NCBI RefSeq assembly: GCF_020733635.1
Contig: NZ_JAJFZL010000001.1
Coordinates: 6,634,001-6,698,000, forward strand
Length of the DNA: 64,000 bases
Direction: 5' to 3'
From: Nocardia spumae
GTDB lineage: Bacteria; Actinomycetota; Actinomycetes; Mycobacteriales; Mycobacteriaceae
Shown here: in pieces, positions 62,506-64,000 of the stretch
How the letters are laid out: the number at the start of each line of letters is the position of its first letter
Numbering within the stretch: the first letter of the stretch is position 1
Position numbers and translations under genes: made by a program
The notes under the pieces: generated by a model
What the model saw: only the letters and a program-made list of their open reading frames with translations
The model's database searches: none
Told to the model about the DNA's origin: nothing

Positions 62506-63336
62506 CTACCGGCCCGGTTCGGAGCCGCTGCTGTCGAGTCCGGGGCGCGTCGGCGGCGACAACTCCTCCGCGGGCCATTCGGCGCTGATACTGCCCGACC
62601 ACTGCGGCTGGCGGCGGTCGCGGAACGCGGCCATCCCCTCGGCGGCATCGACACTCTGACCGACCACTCCGTGCAGTTCGGTCTCCAACCGGCCGACCGA
62701 CTCCGGACTCATCCCCAGCCCTTCCCACAGCAACCGCTTGGACAGCGCCGTCGGCAGCGGCGCCGAACCGGCCGCGAGATCGTGGGCGACGGCCAGGGCG
62801 GTCGGCAGCACCTCACCCGCGGGCAGGCTGCTGTTGGCCACCCCCATCTGCCGGGCTTCGTCACCGTCGAAGGTCCGCCCGGTGAGCATGATGTCGGCGG
62901 CATTGGCCATGCCCGCCAGCCGCGGCAGCGTCCAGTGGGCGTAACCGTCGGCCATCGCGCCGCGCCGCACCTGATTGAGCCCGTACACGGCGTCGGTGGC
63001 CATGTAGCGCAGATCGCACTGCAGAGCCAGCGACAGCCCGATACCCACCGCGTGGCCGTTGACCGCGGCGATCACCGGCTTGCGGATCTGCCACGGCGGC
63101 GGGTCGATCGTGCCGCTGACATCACCCACCCGGCTGGACAGGTCCGCGCCGGCACAGAACGCCGGCGGCGTACCGGTGATCACCACCGCGCGGATCGCGT
63201 CCTCGATATCACAGCGGCGCAGTGCCGCCCCGAGCTCCGTCGCCATCGCAGGAGTCATGGCGTTCTGCTGAGCGGGGCGATTGAGTGTGAGTACGGCGAC
63301 ACCGGCGGACACATCGACGTGCAGTTCCGAACTCAT
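62506..63336 (-). CDS. Crotonase-family protein (atypical active site)
   Basis: 276 aa from ATG 63336 (frame open to 63345). Crotonase fold: AVLTLNRPAQQNAMTPAMAT (about 14-33), oxyanion segment PPAFCAGADLSSRVGD, second segment NGHAVGIGLSLALQCDLRYM (about 104-123). By eye, the positions of the two rat-crotonase glutamates are Ser (in LSLALQCD) and Gln (in YGLNQVRR), so the reaction may not be standard hydration. It converges with the DUF4190 gene and follows the truncated acyl-CoA dehydrogenase on the same strand. Confidence 0.82.
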   Translation of the reverse strand: MSSELHVDVSAGVAVLTLNRPAQQNAMTPAMATELGAALRRCDIEDAIRAVVITGTPPAFCAGADLSSRVGDVSGTIDPPPWQIRKPVIAAVNGHAVGIGLSLALQCDLRYMATDAVYGLNQVRRGAMADGYAHWTLPRLAGMANAADIMLTGRTFDGDEARQMGVANSSLPAGEVLPTALAVAHDLAAGSAPLPTALSKRLLWEGLGMSPESVGRLETELHGVVGQSVDAAEGMAAFRDRRQPQWSGSISAEWPAEELSPPTRPGLDSSGSEPGR

Positions 63337-63357
63337 GCGACACAATGCTACTGCGTT

Positions 63358-63382
63358 GGCCTCCGCTCCGCTCCGGCGGGTT
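63358..63382 (+). repeat. Second copy of the GGCCTCCGCT repeat motif
   Basis: GGCCTCCGCTCCGCTCCGGC followed by GGGTT matches the segment at 17019-17044 (opposite strand) with one internal mismatch. Intergenic here as well. Confidence 0.5.
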
Positions 63383-63459
63383 TTCGACCCCTTCGGCCTC
63401 GATTTGTCACTCCTCCGGTCGGTCGCCGCGCTCCCTCCCCGGCGTCGCCGCTCGCGAAG

Positions 63460-64000
63460 TTACCGCAGGATCTGACGACCGATGGCCCATTTGTGGACCT
63501 CGGTGGGGCCGTCGTAGAGGCGGAAGGCGCGCATATCCCGGAAGATCATCTCGACGACGGTTTCGTCGCTGATTCCGATACCGCCCAGCACCTGCACACA
63601 GCGGTCGGCGACCTTGAAGAGTTCCTCGGACACATAGGATTTCGCCATCGAGCTCTCGTGGCGGCCCTTGTGCCCCTGGTCCATGAGCCAGCAGGCGTGC
63701 CAAATGGTCAGGCGGCACTGATGCAGCGCGATCTCGTTGTCGGCCAGCATGAACGACACGCCTTCGTGCTCACCGATCGGCTTACCGAAGGCCGTGCGGG
63801 TCTTGGCGTGCTCGACGGCGATGCTCTGGGCCCGTTCGGCGGCACCCAGCCAGCGCATGCAGTGCGTGAGGCGAGCGGGGGCCAGGCGCAACTGGGCGTA
63901 GCGCATGGCCTGGCCGCTCTCGCCGAGCAACGATTCCTTGGGCAGCACCAGATTCTCGAAGCTCACCACGCCGTGGCCGCCGACGTAGTTGCGGTCCATG
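63460..64000 (-). CDS. Acyl-CoA dehydrogenase, C-terminal part (5' end outside window)
   Basis: Reading in from the right edge, about 180 residues are visible: the FAD/substrate domain end (LAPARLTHCMRWLGAAERAQ), KTRTAFGKPIGEHEGVSFML (about 66-85), CVQVLGGIGISDETVVEMIF and DMRAFRLYDGPTEVHKWAIG at the C-terminus. In this class the catalytic base often lies in YDGPTEVH-type motifs, where Asp-Gly replaces Glu-Gly. Likely fatty-acid or CoA-ester oxidation, possibly with the neighbouring crotonase. Start not visible. Confidence 0.88.
   Translation of the reverse strand, partial: MDRNYVGGHGVVSFENLVLPKESLLGESGQAMRYAQLRLAPARLTHCMRWLGAAERAQSIAVEHAKTRTAFGKPIGEHEGVSFMLADNEIALHQCRLTIWHACWLMDQGHKGRHESSMAKSYVSEELFKVADRCVQVLGGIGISDETVVEMIFRDMRAFRLYDGPTEVHKWAIGRQILR

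Overview
The window looks like chromosomal DNA of a Nocardia-type actinomycete (order Mycobacteriales). Base composition is high GC with strong GC3, GTG starts are common, and the gene content and gene order follow the Mycobacterium tuberculosis Rv3534c-Rv3589 neighbourhood: cholesterol catabolism, kstR, rlmB/cysS/ispF/ispD/carD, lpqE/radA/disA, canB and mutY. No rRNA, tRNA or CRISPR array was seen.

Layout. (1) 1-5020: end of a plus-strand operon for steroid C/D-ring breakdown (fadD3 - atypical crotonase - fadE31 - fadE32 - fadE33). (2) 5154-8775: a MarR regulator with a stacked-palindrome operator and an MFS exporter, a tandem-DUF427 protein and an AraC regulator. (3) 9019-14517: the A/B-ring operon hsaA-hsaD-hsaC-hsaB, divergent from kshA plus a small cysteine protein, with two KstR boxes between. 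(4) 14660-17541: a cupin, a TetR/hydrolase pair, a long stem-loop and a secreted protein. (5) 17769-23405: hsaE-hsaG-hsaF divergent from kstD-chsH3, again with KstR boxes. (6) 23489-32232: accessory region with a RibD-like reductase, an XRE/TPR-type regulator divergent from a chain of small unknown ORFs, an IS3-family element with target duplication, a TetR/NAD(P)-binding pair and a PIN toxin-antitoxin pair with a perfect palindromic operator. (7) 32334-37817: a minus-strand MoxR/DUF58/DUF4129 cluster and zapE. (8) 38232-46032: fadE34-chsE1-chsE2-chsH2-chsH1-ltp2 (side-chain degradation) divergent from kstR over a perfect KstR palindrome. (9) 46188-51734: a trehalose-phosphatase/GH15 fusion protein and a zinc-type ABC transporter behind a Zur-like box. 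(10) 51760-62487: housekeeping block mutY, canB, disA, radA, lpqE, carD, ispD, ispF, cysS, rlmB. (11) 62506-64000: another atypical crotonase and a truncated acyl-CoA dehydrogenase.

How the parts fit. KstD and KshA open steroid ring B. HsaA with HsaB hydroxylates the A ring, HsaC cleaves it, HsaD hydrolyses the product, and HsaE/F/G take the five-carbon fragment to pyruvate and propionyl-CoA. FadD3 and FadE31-33 process the remaining C/D rings. FadE34, ChsH3, ChsE1/E2, ChsH1/H2 and Ltp2 remove the side chain. KstR probably silences these operons until a steroid acyl-CoA appears. The least explained parts are the XRE/RibD/small-ORF module, the OtsB-GH15 fusion, the stacked MarR operator and several long palindromes.
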